Shown piece by piece: positions 40,500 to 49,669 of a stretch of 64,000 bases of DNA. Source of the DNA: an uncultured Eubacteriales bacterium (lineage in GTDB: Bacteria; Bacillota; Clostridia; Peptostreptococcales; Anaerovoracaceae). Within the stretch, counting starts at the first letter, position 1, and the number at the start of each line of letters is the position of its first letter. The translations under genes and the position numbers were made by a program. The stretch lies in NCBI GenBank assembly GCA_902786855.1, contig CADAEH010000002.1, positions 62,001-126,000 on the forward strand. Reading direction: 5' to 3'. A model generated the notes under the pieces. It saw nothing but the letters and a program-made list of their open reading frames with translations, had not been told where the DNA came from and did not search any database.

Positions 40500-40558
40500 A
40501 AAAAAACACGGCTTCAAATGCACGATCTCGCATTGATCATGCATTTCAGCCGTTTTTT
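40500..40558. terminator. Long bidirectional terminator hairpin
   Basis: A long imperfect stem (ACGGCT..AATGCA..GATC with its complement) flanked by an A-run on the left and T-run on the right. It ends the HAD phosphatase transcript on the minus strand before yraN. Confidence 0.8.
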
Positions 40559-40571
40559 CTCTTTATCCAAG

Positions 40572-41393
40572 TTACAGGACGAATCTTTCTATAGCCTGTG
40601 CAACACCGTCTTCATCGTTTGTGCCTGTTATGTAGTCAGCGTGATCAGCTGTTCCTCCCCATGCATTTCCCACAGCAACACCCAAGCCTGCGAATTCCAG
40701 CATTGCAGCATCATTAGGTGCATCACCGCAGCACATAAGTTCAGAGCGGTCAACACCTGTCATTTTGAGCAGTTCGATCAGAGCAGTCTTCTTACTTGTA
40801 TTCGGTCCGCCGACCTCAAGATTATTTGCAAAAGATGAAGTAATCGTGGCATCAGGTATCGATTCTATTTTTGCGCGTGCATCCTCAAGGTCATCTGTTG
40901 ACTTGAAACAGAAATTAACATTTTCAATACATCCCGCATTTTCAAGCAATAGATCAGTTATACCTTCGACCGGTTTACGGCTCCAAAGTACATATTCCAC
41001 ATTGCGATATGCCAGACCGAACTCCTTTATATAATCATAATAGCTCTTATCCATATAAGCCTGACCATCTATGAACACTTCTATCTCTGTATCAAGTTCC
41101 TGATATAGACGTGCTACCTCCGCTACTGCATTTTCTGAGAGAAATGAATCATATACTGCTTCACCTGTGCTCATTAGATTGATGTGAGCGCCATTTGATG
41201 TGATAGCGTATTCAATATATGGAAGTGTTCTCACCTCTTCAGGAAGTGAGCGATATGAGCGTCCTGTGGAAACTACTATATGTACTCTCTTTTCCGCAGA
41301 ACGTGCAAATGCTTTTTTCGTCCGCTCCGTGAGTCTGCCTGCGCTGTTAAGTGTTGTGCCATCAAGATCGAGTGCTACCATCCTGATACTCAT
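40572..41393 (-). CDS. Cof-type HAD phosphatase
   Basis: A 273-residue HAD-superfamily hydrolase of the Cof/YidA subclass. Motif I VALDLDGTTLN, motif II VVSTGRSY, motif III Lys in the cap-to-core return, and motif IV ELMCCGDAPNDAAMLEFAG are all present, with a C2b cap in between. Members dephosphorylate sugar phosphates and related small molecules; the substrate here is not predictable. It is a single gene ending at the long hairpin at 40500-40558. Confidence 0.93.
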   Translation of the reverse strand: MSIRMVALDLDGTTLNSAGRLTERTKKAFARSAEKRVHIVVSTGRSYRSLPEEVRTLPYIEYAITSNGAHINLMSTGEAVYDSFLSENAVAEVARLYQELDTEIEVFIDGQAYMDKSYYDYIKEFGLAYRNVEYVLWSRKPVEGITDLLLENAGCIENVNFCFKSTDDLEDARAKIESIPDATITSSFANNLEVGGPNTSKKTALIELLKMTGVDRSELMCCGDAPNDAAMLEFAGLGVAVGNAWGGTADHADYITGTNDEDGVAQAIERFVL

Positions 41394-41421
41394 AAAGTAC
41401 TCCTGTTTATATCAAAATAGA

Positions 41422-42639
41422 CTAGTAATCTGTATCGTCATCGTAATTTTTTTTGCTCTCTTTGGTGTAGATAAGAAGCTTATCACCTTCCTGCAATACA
41501 AGGTCCCCTTCAGGAATGAGCATTTTATTTTTACGGTCTACAAGAACTATGAAAGACTGTCTTGAGAGATCGATCTCTCGTATCTTCCTGCCGTTCCACC
41601 TGTGATTCTTCCTCAGCTCTACCTCTTTCAAGTCATTAAGGTAGTCACCTTTTACAGCTTCAGCGCATATTACCAGCTTATCCCCGGCCATTATTCCGAT
41701 ACTGCCTCTGGGGATAATGGTCCTATCGCCCCGTATTATGGTAGAAATGATACTGCCCTTAGGCATACCAAGTTCGCTTATTTTCTTGCCTACCCATTTA
41801 TCATCTTCTTTTATTTCTACTTCGATAAAATGAATAGCCTCCTCTTTCTCTATGTCCTGAAGCCTCTTTACCTTCTGGTACTCTTCAACGAATCCTGCAC
41901 TTATGATACCTGTAGGGATCGCAACCAACCCGACTCCGAGGAAAGCTATCAGGATACCCAGTACCTGACCTGCAAGCGTTACGGGATAGATATCACCGTA
42001 ACCTACCGTCAGCAGTGTCGATGTCGCCCACCACATGCCTGAGAATGCATTTCTGAACACATCAGGCTGTGCTTCATGCTCCAGGCTGTACATTGCCAGA
42101 CTGGAAGCAAGGATCAGCATGAATATTATGAAAACAGATGCGAGTATCTGGTTTTTCTTATTCTTAAGTACTCTGCCGATGACTCCGAGAGAGTCATAAT
42201 ATGCATTGATACGGAAAAGTCTGAATATCCTCGCCACTCTGAACAGTCTGAAAGCAGCAGCTCCTGATGGAAAAAACACCGGCAGATAATAAGGCAGGAA
42301 TGAAAGCAGATCGATGATGCCGTATCCTGAGAAAATATATTTCAGAGTTGCAGTACCTTTATCACAATCCGGATAGAGCCTGTCAGCAGTTATAAATCTC
42401 AGAACATAGTCTACTGCGAAGAAGAACACAGTAATAGCTTCCGCCCAGTGCAGAACAGTATAATGTGCCTGATTGAAGTCATCAAAAGTCATGGCAAAGC
42501 TTACAAACAGATTGATAATAAGCATAGCAGTACTTACTATATCATATCCTTGATTGAGCCTGTCATCTATTACTCCGACCGACACCATATTAAACAGACG
42601 GTCTTTTACTTTGGTCTGGAAGTATACTTTTTTGTCCAT
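41422..42639 (-). CDS. Voltage-gated-type potassium channel with two RCK_C domains
   Basis: A 405-residue protein. Six-segment ion channel (residues about 30-245) with an Arg-rich S4-like helix (FRLFRVARIFRLFRINAYY) and selectivity filter TVGYGD, then two RCK C-terminal (TrkA_C-like) domains (IHFIEVEIKEDDKWVGKK; LRKNHRWNGRKIREIDL), each ending in GDKL(V/L)I. RCK_C domains bind small ligands and gate K+ transport. The full RCK N-domain with Rossmann fold is absent. It precedes nothing on its strand closely; its start is 1 nt from the GatD-like stop, so they may be co-transcribed. Confidence 0.9.
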   Translation of the reverse strand: MDKKVYFQTKVKDRLFNMVSVGVIDDRLNQGYDIVSTAMLIINLFVSFAMTFDDFNQAHYTVLHWAEAITVFFFAVDYVLRFITADRLYPDCDKGTATLKYIFSGYGIIDLLSFLPYYLPVFFPSGAAAFRLFRVARIFRLFRINAYYDSLGVIGRVLKNKKNQILASVFIIFMLILASSLAMYSLEHEAQPDVFRNAFSGMWWATSTLLTVGYGDIYPVTLAGQVLGILIAFLGVGLVAIPTGIISAGFVEEYQKVKRLQDIEKEEAIHFIEVEIKEDDKWVGKKISELGMPKGSIISTIIRGDRTIIPRGSIGIMAGDKLVICAEAVKGDYLNDLKEVELRKNHRWNGRKIREIDLSRQSFIVLVDRKNKMLIPEGDLVLQEGDKLLIYTKESKKNYDDDTDY

Positions 42640-43434
42640 TTATTTTTTCTGACTCTGCTGTTTTTTCTTAGATTCTATGAATTCTTTCTTGAGTGCAAAA
42701 GATCTGACCTCAAGTTCATATGCCGGATCTTCCGCTTCTATACTGATCCCCTTGTTCTCTGCAGCTGCCCTTACTATTCTCAAAGTCAGCCATGGATTCC
42801 CTACCAGGATCGGGCCGAGCATATTGGTGAAAATGGAATTGCCGTGTACTATTCCTTCCATGCTGTCTTCACCGTTATTGCCTCTTCCGTAAATCACAGA
42901 GCCAAATCTGTTATACTGTGCGCTTTCGGCAAACCTTATATCAGCCATCTGTATCTGATTGCCGATGAGTTCCATCGAGTATCCGCCGTATTCTGCTCTT
43001 ATGTCCAGATCATCACCGAATACATATTCTCTCTCAAAAGATTCTGCAGGTATTACGCACAGCCCTTCGATGACCTCTCCTATACCGTCATCAGCATCAG
43101 GCGAGAACCTTGTGATCTTCTCCCCGAACATAGACATCGTAGTTCCGGTCGCGATCAGTATCCTGCCCGACGATATATACTCAGCTATACTGCGCTTATA
43201 GCCTCCGATATCGGCCATAACAGACTTGAATGACGAGATCTCACCAGGTCCAAAGAACAGTATATCATATTGCATTGGATCAAAGTCCTTTGTGCCGAGG
43301 TCTACTCTACTGACATGAGGTGCAAGTCCGAGTTCCATTGCATAACGTACAAGAGCCATCAGATTGCCTCTCTCACCATGCAGGTACAGTGTGTCAGGAT
43401 ACATCCATGCTATATTAATCCTTTTATCAGCCAT
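42640..43434 (-). CDS. gatD: GatD-like glutamine amidotransferase domain lacking catalytic residues
   Basis: About 264 residues, clearly aligned to GatD of the MurT-GatD lipid II isoglutaminyl synthase (YDILFFGPGEIS, RFGSVIYGRGNNGEDSMEGI, GPILVGNP). However the Cys nucleophile motif CGGYQ is replaced by TGTTM (about 96-100), and the catalytic His in YLHGP is Leu206 (MLGP). The only Cys is at 126, elsewhere. A glutaminase reaction is therefore not expected. The ATG at 43432-43434, one base after the murT stop, has AAAGGAG. Co-occurrence with an intact MurT ATP site suggests a ligase complex that uses another nitrogen source, or a regulatory subunit. Confidence 0.8.
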   Translation of the reverse strand: MADKRINIAWMYPDTLYLHGERGNLMALVRYAMELGLAPHVSRVDLGTKDFDPMQYDILFFGPGEISSFKSVMADIGGYKRSIAEYISSGRILIATGTTMSMFGEKITRFSPDADDGIGEVIEGLCVIPAESFEREYVFGDDLDIRAEYGGYSMELIGNQIQMADIRFAESAQYNRFGSVIYGRGNNGEDSMEGIVHGNSIFTNMLGPILVGNPWLTLRIVRAAAENKGISIEAEDPAYELEVRSFALKKEFIESKKKQQSQKK

Positions 43435-43435
43435 C

Positions 43436-44803
43436 TTACTTCTCCTTTCGTGCAAATTCTTTCATATGCTCGAACCTGTGAAGCTCGATGGTAAGATATA
43501 CGTTATCACAGCCTGAAGAAGTGATAGCTTTAAGTATTTCCTCCTCATTGCTGGTAGGCAGGACTTCGACTTTAGCGGGATCTACTCCTCCATATATGAA
43601 ACTTATAGCAGCATCATATGCGATGGCATCAGTAACGAATATATATTTCTTCACATTGGACTCTATGAGACCTGTAAAGTCGCAATCAAACGCATAGAAT
43701 GAATTAATATAGTGAGGATCAAAGTCATTTATTGTTCCGAATCCTATCACTACTACTTTTTCTTCCGGATCGGATGCGATCATATTGATGAAATTCTGCA
43801 GTGTCTCAGGATTTTCCTGCTTGAATCTCATATATTTGATGTTCTGTCCCCTGTAATCAATAGAATCTATCCTGCCGCCAATCAGTTTGAACGTTTCAAG
43901 TGCCGCAGCAGACTCTTCCTCTGATACTCCTGCAAGCTCTTTACAGACCGCTGCAGCTGCCGCATAGTTGTACAGCATGTAAGGAAGATCATAAGGCATC
44001 GGGAACGGTACGTCGTTTATTGACAGCTTTTTCTCATCGAAGCTGACAGAATCAACTATGTAATCAGCCTTTTCTCTGCCGTTATTGTTCGTAAAGCCGC
44101 AGTTTTCACATTCAAAGCCACCCATGCCATCATTGTTGAAAAAGTCAATACGTATGCGGCTTGAACATTTCGGACAAGGCATAGTAACAAAAGTGTCATC
44201 CTTGCAAAAGGCCTTCGAGTGTCTGTTTACACCGAAGAATACAGTCTTGTCTGATCTGTCGGCAAGTGAGCATGACCTCGGTTCATCTCCATTAAGGAAC
44301 AACCTCATACCAAATGCATCGATAACTCTTGATATCTTGCGATATATAAAATCCGGATCTCCGTTTCTCTGCACCTGATCTTTCTGGAGATTCGTGACAA
44401 GAAGATTGGCACACGGAAGCTGCTCTCTTATCTTATAAAGGTATCTTTCATCGGTTTCAAAAATATAAAAATCAGCATCGAGGTTGCCCGATAAAGATGA
44501 ACCCTTGATAAGCGCCGTTGCTACACCTGCATCAAGATTTGCGCCTTCTACATTAGAAACTATCTTAAACCCTTTGCTTCTCAGAATATGATTGATCAGG
44601 CTGTTTACCGTCGATTTTCCATTGGTCCCGGTAATAAAAAGCACTTTTTCCGGGTCTATTCCCTTGAAATGAGACAGGAAATCAGGATCTATAAGCATAG
44701 CATGCTCTCCTGCCCAGTTTGTGCCTCTGTTTTTGTCTATTATACTTATCGCTGCATTGCCCAGCTTACCCTTGATAAGCGCTCTTAAAAATTTCAGTTT
44801 CAT
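43436..44803 (-). CDS. murT: MurT, Mur ligase-like subunit of lipid II modification
   Basis: A 455-residue Mur ligase family protein with P-loop ITGTNGKST (57-65), the MurT zinc ribbon (C210, C213, C232, C235: CPKC...CENC) and the C-terminal DUF1727 domain (GGRIDSIDYRGQNIKYMRF). With GatD it amidates D-Glu of lipid II to D-isoglutamine, needed for cross-linking in many Gram-positives. The third residue of the glutaminase triad (Asp in the MurT C-domain of S. aureus) seems not conserved in the segment HYINSFYAFDCDF, though that alignment is uncertain. One base separates it from the gatD-like start. Confidence 0.9.
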   Translation of the reverse strand: MKLKFLRALIKGKLGNAAISIIDKNRGTNWAGEHAMLIDPDFLSHFKGIDPEKVLFITGTNGKSTVNSLINHILRSKGFKIVSNVEGANLDAGVATALIKGSSLSGNLDADFYIFETDERYLYKIREQLPCANLLVTNLQKDQVQRNGDPDFIYRKISRVIDAFGMRLFLNGDEPRSCSLADRSDKTVFFGVNRHSKAFCKDDTFVTMPCPKCSSRIRIDFFNNDGMGGFECENCGFTNNNGREKADYIVDSVSFDEKKLSINDVPFPMPYDLPYMLYNYAAAAAVCKELAGVSEEESAAALETFKLIGGRIDSIDYRGQNIKYMRFKQENPETLQNFINMIASDPEEKVVVIGFGTINDFDPHYINSFYAFDCDFTGLIESNVKKYIFVTDAIAYDAAISFIYGGVDPAKVEVLPTSNEEEILKAITSSGCDNVYLTIELHRFEHMKEFARKEK

Positions 44804-44839
44804 GTTCTGTGATCTATTCTTTATCTATAATTAAAAGGT

Positions 44840-44869
44840 AAAGACCGGACTCGTATGAACCCGGTCTTT
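44840..44869 (-). terminator. Terminator after ispH-rpsA
   Basis: A 9-bp stem AAAGACCGG/CCGGTCTTT lies between the murT start and the ispH-rpsA stop; on the minus strand its tail is ACCUUUUAA, a weak U tract. Confidence 0.6.
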
Positions 44870-44891
44870 GTTACTTATGGGAATATGACGA

Positions 44892-46919
44892 CTATTCTTC
44901 GTCTTTAGCTTCCTCAGCTGCCTCTGCAGGTGCTTCTTCCTCTGCAGGTGCTTCTTCCTCTGCAGGTGCTTCTTCCTCTGCAGGAAGAGCTGCCTTGATG
45001 CTCAGGCTGATCCTTCTCTTCTCAGGATCGATCTCCATGATCTTGACCTTGACTGTCTCGCCGACCTTGAGTTCATCACTTACATTTTCAACTCTCTTAT
45101 TGGCGATCTCAGAGATATGTACAAGACCGTCAAGTCCGGCTTCGAGCTCAACGAATGCGCCGTATTCCTTAGTCTGTACGACCTTTCCGTCAAGAACATC
45201 GCCTACCTGATACTTGTCTCCTACGAGAGTCCAAGGTTCAGGCTGTGTCTGCTTGAGACCAAGAGAGATTTTTCCCTTTTCCTCATTGAGTGAAAGGATC
45301 TTGACATTGATGATATCTCCGATCTTGAGAACTTCTTCAGGATGCTTGAGCTTGCCCCAGGAAATCTCTGAAATGTGAAGTAATCCGTCAACACCGCCAA
45401 TATCTACAAAAGCGCCGTAGTCGGTAAATCTCATTACCTTACCTTCAACGATGTCTCCAACGTTAAGGTTGTTCCATACTTCAGCAACTGCCTTGCGCTT
45501 TTCCTCAACTAGTACTGTCTTGCGAGAGAATACTGCTCTGTTACGCTTAGTATCAACTCTGATGACTCTTACATCTACATTCTGTCCGAGGAACTCGTCA
45601 GCATTCTCAACGTATCTGTCTGAGAGCTGGGACATCGGGATGAAACCTGTGATTTCCTTGTAAGCTGCAATAACACCGCCATTAACGGCTCTTACCAGCT
45701 TAACGTTGATAACATCCTTGTTCTCCATAGCCTCTTCGAGCTCCGTATAGTTTTCAACTGCTACGAGTCTCTTCTTGGAAAGAAGGATACCGCCTTCCCC
45801 CTCATCAGACTTGATAACCTTAGCCTGAATGTCATCACCCTCTTTAAATATGTCTGACAGCTTCTGACCTTCTTCAAGAACAACCTCATCTGCTCTGAGG
45901 ATTCCGTCCTTCTTGCATCCCATGTTGACGATGACTGCATCGTCCATAACCTGATCAACCTTGCCGTCAATAACATCGCCTGGCTTTGGTAAACGTAAAG
46001 ATTTCTCAATGTCATCCATGAAATCCATCATAGGATTCTGTTCCATATTCTTAGTGACATTTTCGCTCATACTAGAAATAACCTCCTTGATAATCCATTC
46101 GGGCGTAGACGCGCCCGCTATAACGCCAATTTTAGTATATTTTTCCCCATCTTTCAATAGAAAACCTTTCGCATTTTCAATAAATATGCTGTTTTCACAA
46201 TTATTTTTTGCAATTTCAAACAACTTTCGTGAATTCGAGCTGTGTCTGTCTCCTATGACAACCATGAGGTCCACATTCTTTGCAAGCTCCCTGCAGCTTT
46301 CCTGTCTGTCTCGAGTAGCATTGCATATGGTGTGGCGAATGTCATACTCCATTCCTGCCCTGTCAAACTCATCAAGGATATCCTGCATCAATTCAGCCTT
46401 GATGGTTGTCTGACACACTATTACCGGCACGCTGTGATCATGTTCGACTTTCATTGTTGCAGCGTATTCAGCTGCCTCCTGCACGTTTTCAATCACCGCT
46501 GCCTTGTATCCGCACCAGCCTGCAGTCGCTTTGACCTCCTGATGCTCACGGTCTCCTATGACAATGACGGGTCGTCCCTGACTGTGTGCTTCTTTCACTA
46601 TGTCATGTATTTTCTTTACAAAAACGCAGGTAGTGTCTATAAGCACTATCCCGCGTTTTTCTGCTTCTTCGTAAAACTCACGTGGTTCTCCGTGTGAACG
46701 GACGATCACTGTATCACCTGCCGAAGCTTCCTTGAGTGACCCTATGACCGTGACGCCGAGAGACTGAAGTCTTTCTACGACCGCACTGTTATGTATTAGG
46801 TGGCCGCATGAAAGCAGCCTTCCCTTCCGGTCTTTTTTTTCTGCCTCGGTAAATGCCAGATTGATGGCACGGTCAACACCAAAACAGAAACCTGAATGTT
46901 TTGCTCTTATTATCTCCAA
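44892..46919 (-). CDS. ispH: IspH (HMBPP reductase) fused to ribosomal protein S1
   Basis: A 675-residue fusion. Residues 1-285: IspH, with the three iron-sulfur Cys in GFCFGVDRA, DTTCVFV and ICNATRDRQ, and the conserved GDRHSSNSRKL. It makes IPP and DMAPP in the last step of the MEP pathway. Residues about 315-650: four S1 RNA-binding repeats (GDVIDGKVDQVMDDAVIVNMG through GAFVELEAGLDGLVHISE). The tail is a repeated AEEEAP segment. IspH-S1 fusions are characteristic of Clostridia. The linker has an in-frame Met-rich stretch (ENVTKNMEQNPMMDFM), so a separate S1 start is conceivable. Confidence 0.95.
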   Translation of the reverse strand: MEIIRAKHSGFCFGVDRAINLAFTEAEKKDRKGRLLSCGHLIHNSAVVERLQSLGVTVIGSLKEASAGDTVIVRSHGEPREFYEEAEKRGIVLIDTTCVFVKKIHDIVKEAHSQGRPVIVIGDREHQEVKATAGWCGYKAAVIENVQEAAEYAATMKVEHDHSVPVIVCQTTIKAELMQDILDEFDRAGMEYDIRHTICNATRDRQESCRELAKNVDLMVVIGDRHSSNSRKLFEIAKNNCENSIFIENAKGFLLKDGEKYTKIGVIAGASTPEWIIKEVISSMSENVTKNMEQNPMMDFMDDIEKSLRLPKPGDVIDGKVDQVMDDAVIVNMGCKKDGILRADEVVLEEGQKLSDIFKEGDDIQAKVIKSDEGEGGILLSKKRLVAVENYTELEEAMENKDVINVKLVRAVNGGVIAAYKEITGFIPMSQLSDRYVENADEFLGQNVDVRVIRVDTKRNRAVFSRKTVLVEEKRKAVAEVWNNLNVGDIVEGKVMRFTDYGAFVDIGGVDGLLHISEISWGKLKHPEEVLKIGDIINVKILSLNEEKGKISLGLKQTQPEPWTLVGDKYQVGDVLDGKVVQTKEYGAFVELEAGLDGLVHISEIANKRVENVSDELKVGETVKVKIMEIDPEKRRISLSIKAALPAEEEAPAEEEAPAEEEAPAEAAEEAKDEE
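44926..44979. repeat. 3 x 18-bp coding repeat in the IspH-S1 tail
   Basis: Three exact tandem copies of an 18-bp unit encode AEEEAP on the minus strand; a partial fourth follows. Confidence 0.85.
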
Positions 46920-46965
46920 CTAATTATTCCTCGTTATATATTTTTAATACGGTATAAACAGAAAA

Positions 46966-48738
46966 CTAATGATGCCTGATAACTACCGCGGCTGTCATCA
47001 TCATGATCACGAATACGATGACTATTACAGTTACGATATCACCGATCAGCCTGTTTTCATTCTCAAATGAGAAGTTTCTGATGCGTACGCTTCTGCTCTG
47101 CTTTGTCCATAATGAAGGATCGCCGAAGTGCTTTCTCAGATAGGAAGCAAACCTTGCACTGTGTGCATCGCACCATTTGAACATATCTTCAATGACCTTA
47201 GCCAGCCAGAGCATCAGACTGTTAAAAGGTTTCCTGTAGAACCAGTCAAAATCTATGGTTATCTCATTGTGAGGTTTCATCTTCTTCAGATACAGGAAGA
47301 AAGGAACCGAACCGCCGATGAAGATAGCTATATACTCAAGAACATGCCCCAGATGGTATGGTTCAACTATCGTTGCATTAGGCATCAGGCCGTAAAAAGT
47401 CTCCGGAAAGATCCCGATGGCTACTGTAGCTATCGTTCCAAGTATCATAGCGGCATTCATCGTCCATGGAACAGATCTTTTTACTTCAGAAGCATCGCTG
47501 TCATCACACGGACCAAAGAAAACAAACCAGTTGATCTTAAGCGTAATTGACAGCAATGTACCAACACCGCCTGCTGTGAGAAGCAATGCTGCTGTGGTGT
47601 AGCCCGCTTCGTGAACTGCATCCATTATAAGAGCTTTACTCACAAAGCCAGACAGACCCGGAAGTCCAGCTATAGCAAGGGAGGAAATCAGGAAGCACCC
47701 GGCGGTGACAGGCATCTTTTTGGCCAGTCCGCCCAGCTGTGTTATCTTGGTCTTGCCGGTTGAATATATGACCGCACCGGCCCCCATCATAAGGACTCCC
47801 TTGAAAAGGATATTGGTAAATGCATGTGCAGTCGCTGCATCGACTCCGATAGCTCCGCCCGCACCTATAGCAGCGATCATCATCCCAAGCTGGCTGATGA
47901 TATGATATGCCAGAAGACGTCTGATACCATTTTCCATGATCGCCATGCATGCGCCATAGATAGCAACTATAGCGCCTACCCATACCAGGTCGTCCATGCC
48001 TGCAAAGAATCTTATCATCAGATAAATAGCTGCTTTGGTAGTGAAAGATGACAGATAGACCGTACCTGTTGCAGTTGACTCAGGATAAGCATCAGGCAGC
48101 CATGCATGCAGAGGTGGTATAGCCGCATTTACAGCAACACCGACGGCAATCAGCCAGAAACAAGGTTCACCGATACAGTCATTCAGGTGTGAAAGCGTAT
48201 TGCCGTAATGGAACATATAGATGATAAGCCCCGCCAGGAGCATATTTCCGCCGAAGGCATGCACAAGAATATATCTGAATGATGCACGTGCACTTGCTCT
48301 GTCATGCTTGCAGTAAACGACATACATGGATGCAAATGCGGATATCTCCCAGAATATGATAAGCGACAGGCAATCACCTGCGAGGATCACGCCCATGACA
48401 CTTCCTGCATAGATAAGCGACATACCACACTCGTATCTGTGCTGAACACTGAAGCCGTATATTCCATTAAGAACAGCAATAATACAGAACACAAGCATAA
48501 ATGCCCATGCCAGACCATCCATATGAATGAACTCCATTTTGATATAAGAAGTAAGTTCATATGGCAAACTGCTTTCAGTTGTCATCTGCGTAAATGCCCA
48601 TGTAGCAACGAGCGGCGCAATGATACAGAGAGGTTTTCTGCAGCTTCTCGGAAGCAGCATGACAATAAATCCAAAGGCTATCATAATTAACCCCGGATGC
48701 AGCATCAATATTAACTTGTCAGCTGTTATTCCCGCCAT
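46966..48738 (-). CDS. mrpD: MrpD-type antiporter subunit (third copy)
   Basis: A 590-residue proton-conducting membrane protein of the MrpA/MrpD/NuoN family with about 14-15 membrane segments. The conserved charged region of the channel is present (GDCLSLIIFWEISAFASMYVVY; NAAIPPLHAWLPDAYPESTATGTVYL, with the essential Glu and Lys/His positions). A hydrophilic C-terminal extension (about 480-565) ends in one more membrane segment, longer than standard MrpD. Last gene of the Mrp operon. Confidence 0.88.
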   Translation of the reverse strand: MAGITADKLILMLHPGLIMIAFGFIVMLLPRSCRKPLCIIAPLVATWAFTQMTTESSLPYELTSYIKMEFIHMDGLAWAFMLVFCIIAVLNGIYGFSVQHRYECGMSLIYAGSVMGVILAGDCLSLIIFWEISAFASMYVVYCKHDRASARASFRYILVHAFGGNMLLAGLIIYMFHYGNTLSHLNDCIGEPCFWLIAVGVAVNAAIPPLHAWLPDAYPESTATGTVYLSSFTTKAAIYLMIRFFAGMDDLVWVGAIVAIYGACMAIMENGIRRLLAYHIISQLGMMIAAIGAGGAIGVDAATAHAFTNILFKGVLMMGAGAVIYSTGKTKITQLGGLAKKMPVTAGCFLISSLAIAGLPGLSGFVSKALIMDAVHEAGYTTAALLLTAGGVGTLLSITLKINWFVFFGPCDDSDASEVKRSVPWTMNAAMILGTIATVAIGIFPETFYGLMPNATIVEPYHLGHVLEYIAIFIGGSVPFFLYLKKMKPHNEITIDFDWFYRKPFNSLMLWLAKVIEDMFKWCDAHSARFASYLRKHFGDPSLWTKQSRSVRIRNFSFENENRLIGDIVTVIVIVFVIMMMTAAVVIRHH

Positions 48739-49647
48739 TTAGTCTTCTTCCTGTGCGTATATCAGATCAAGTATCATGCGCTTTGTGTATTTCTCAGGTA
48801 CCTCCAGGCCCTTAGAACGTGCGATTTCTGTCAATTCTGCCTTATTCATTCTCATTGAAGGCTTCCGGCTGGTCGTGTATGCCTTTTTAAGACTGTTTCT
48901 GATATCTTCGTATGATTCGTCCCAGCTGCGTTGTTCTTTATCGTCTGCAGCTATCTCCTGTTTAGGTTCAGGGTCCTTAGCTCCGGCCTTTTTTATCGGC
49001 TTCCTCTCGCGCGTAGTCCTTGCGTTGATCCGGAATCCCACTTCGGATGGTTCTGCAGCCCTAGGCTCTTTAACTCTGACAACAGGTTCCGGTTCTGGTT
49101 CTGGTTCAGATTCAGGCACCGGTTCTGGTTCTGGTTCAGGCACCGGTTTAGGTTCAGGAACTGGTTCTGGCTCGGGCTCAGGCATAGGTTCAGAAACTGG
49201 TTCTGGCTCGGGCTCAGGCATAGGTTCGGGAACTGGTTCTGGCTCGGGCTCAGGCATAGGTTCAGAAACTGGAATCTGCTCAGCTTCCAATTCTGGTGCT
49301 GGTTTGTTTTCCTGTATTTCTTCATGAATATGGCCAGTTTCTATGCTTTCAATTACTGATTGAGGTATCTCAGCGAAGATAGGCTCCGGCTCAGCTGCTA
49401 CAAATGCTCCGAGATGAGGCTCAAGATGAGTTTCTTCCATTATCTCGCCTTCAGGCGTGGTCTCATGTTCGCTGGCTAAACTTATTCCCCCGGCGTTGAG
49501 CATCAGTTCCTCCTGGCGGAGTTCTTCAGCATCATAATAGTCTGCAGGTCTCCTGATAAGAGACTGCAGTATTATCTTGCTCATTATGATCAGAAGTACT
49601 GAACTAATGAACGCTATTCCCAGATACTCAAGAGTTTCCGTCAGCAT
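48739..49647 (-). CDS. Membrane-anchored PE-repeat protein with SAP-like C-terminus
   Basis: A 302-residue protein: one N-terminal membrane segment (residues 9-27), a long acidic linker of [15 protein letters not shown] repeats (about 118-190), a basic stretch, and a C-terminal 36-residue domain ([19 protein letters not shown], then [11 protein letters not shown]). That domain matches the SAP/Rho-N type helix-extended loop-helix and is also present at the end of the MrpG-like protein at 54066-54845. It is coded between two MrpD-type subunits. It may be an accessory subunit tethering the antiporter to nucleic acid or to a partner. Confidence 0.65.
   Translation of the reverse strand: MLTETLEYLGIAFISSVLLIIMSKIILQSLIRRPADYYDAEELRQEELMLNAGGISLASEHETTPEGEIMEETHLEPHLGAFVAAEPEPIFAEIPQSVIESIETGHIHEEIQENKPAPELEAEQIPVSEPMPEPEPEPVPEPMPEPEPEPVSEPMPEPEPEPVPEPKPVPEPEPEPVPESEPEPEPEPVVRVKEPRAAEPSEVGFRINARTTRERKPIKKAGAKDPEPKQEIAADDKEQRSWDESYEDIRNSLKKAYTTSRKPSMRMNKAELTEIARSKGLEVPEKYTKRMILDLIYAQEED
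49163..49270. repeat. 3 x 36-bp coding repeat
   Basis: Three tandem 36-bp copies, near identical, encode the twelve-residue [12 protein letters not shown] unit of the membrane-anchored PE-repeat protein; less regular copies lie on its left. Confidence 0.85.
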
Positions 49648-49669
49648 ACCAATTTTATTATGAACACAA

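Noticed and set aside
49080-49280. Regular repeats considered as a CRISPR-like array
   Set aside because: Units are contiguous, in frame and encode a PE-rich linker; there are no spacers.
48776-49327. Gly/Ser-rich and other frames opposite the PE-repeat genes (also at 54109-54577)
   Set aside because: They are shadows produced by the repetitive Pro-Glu codons; no independent evidence.
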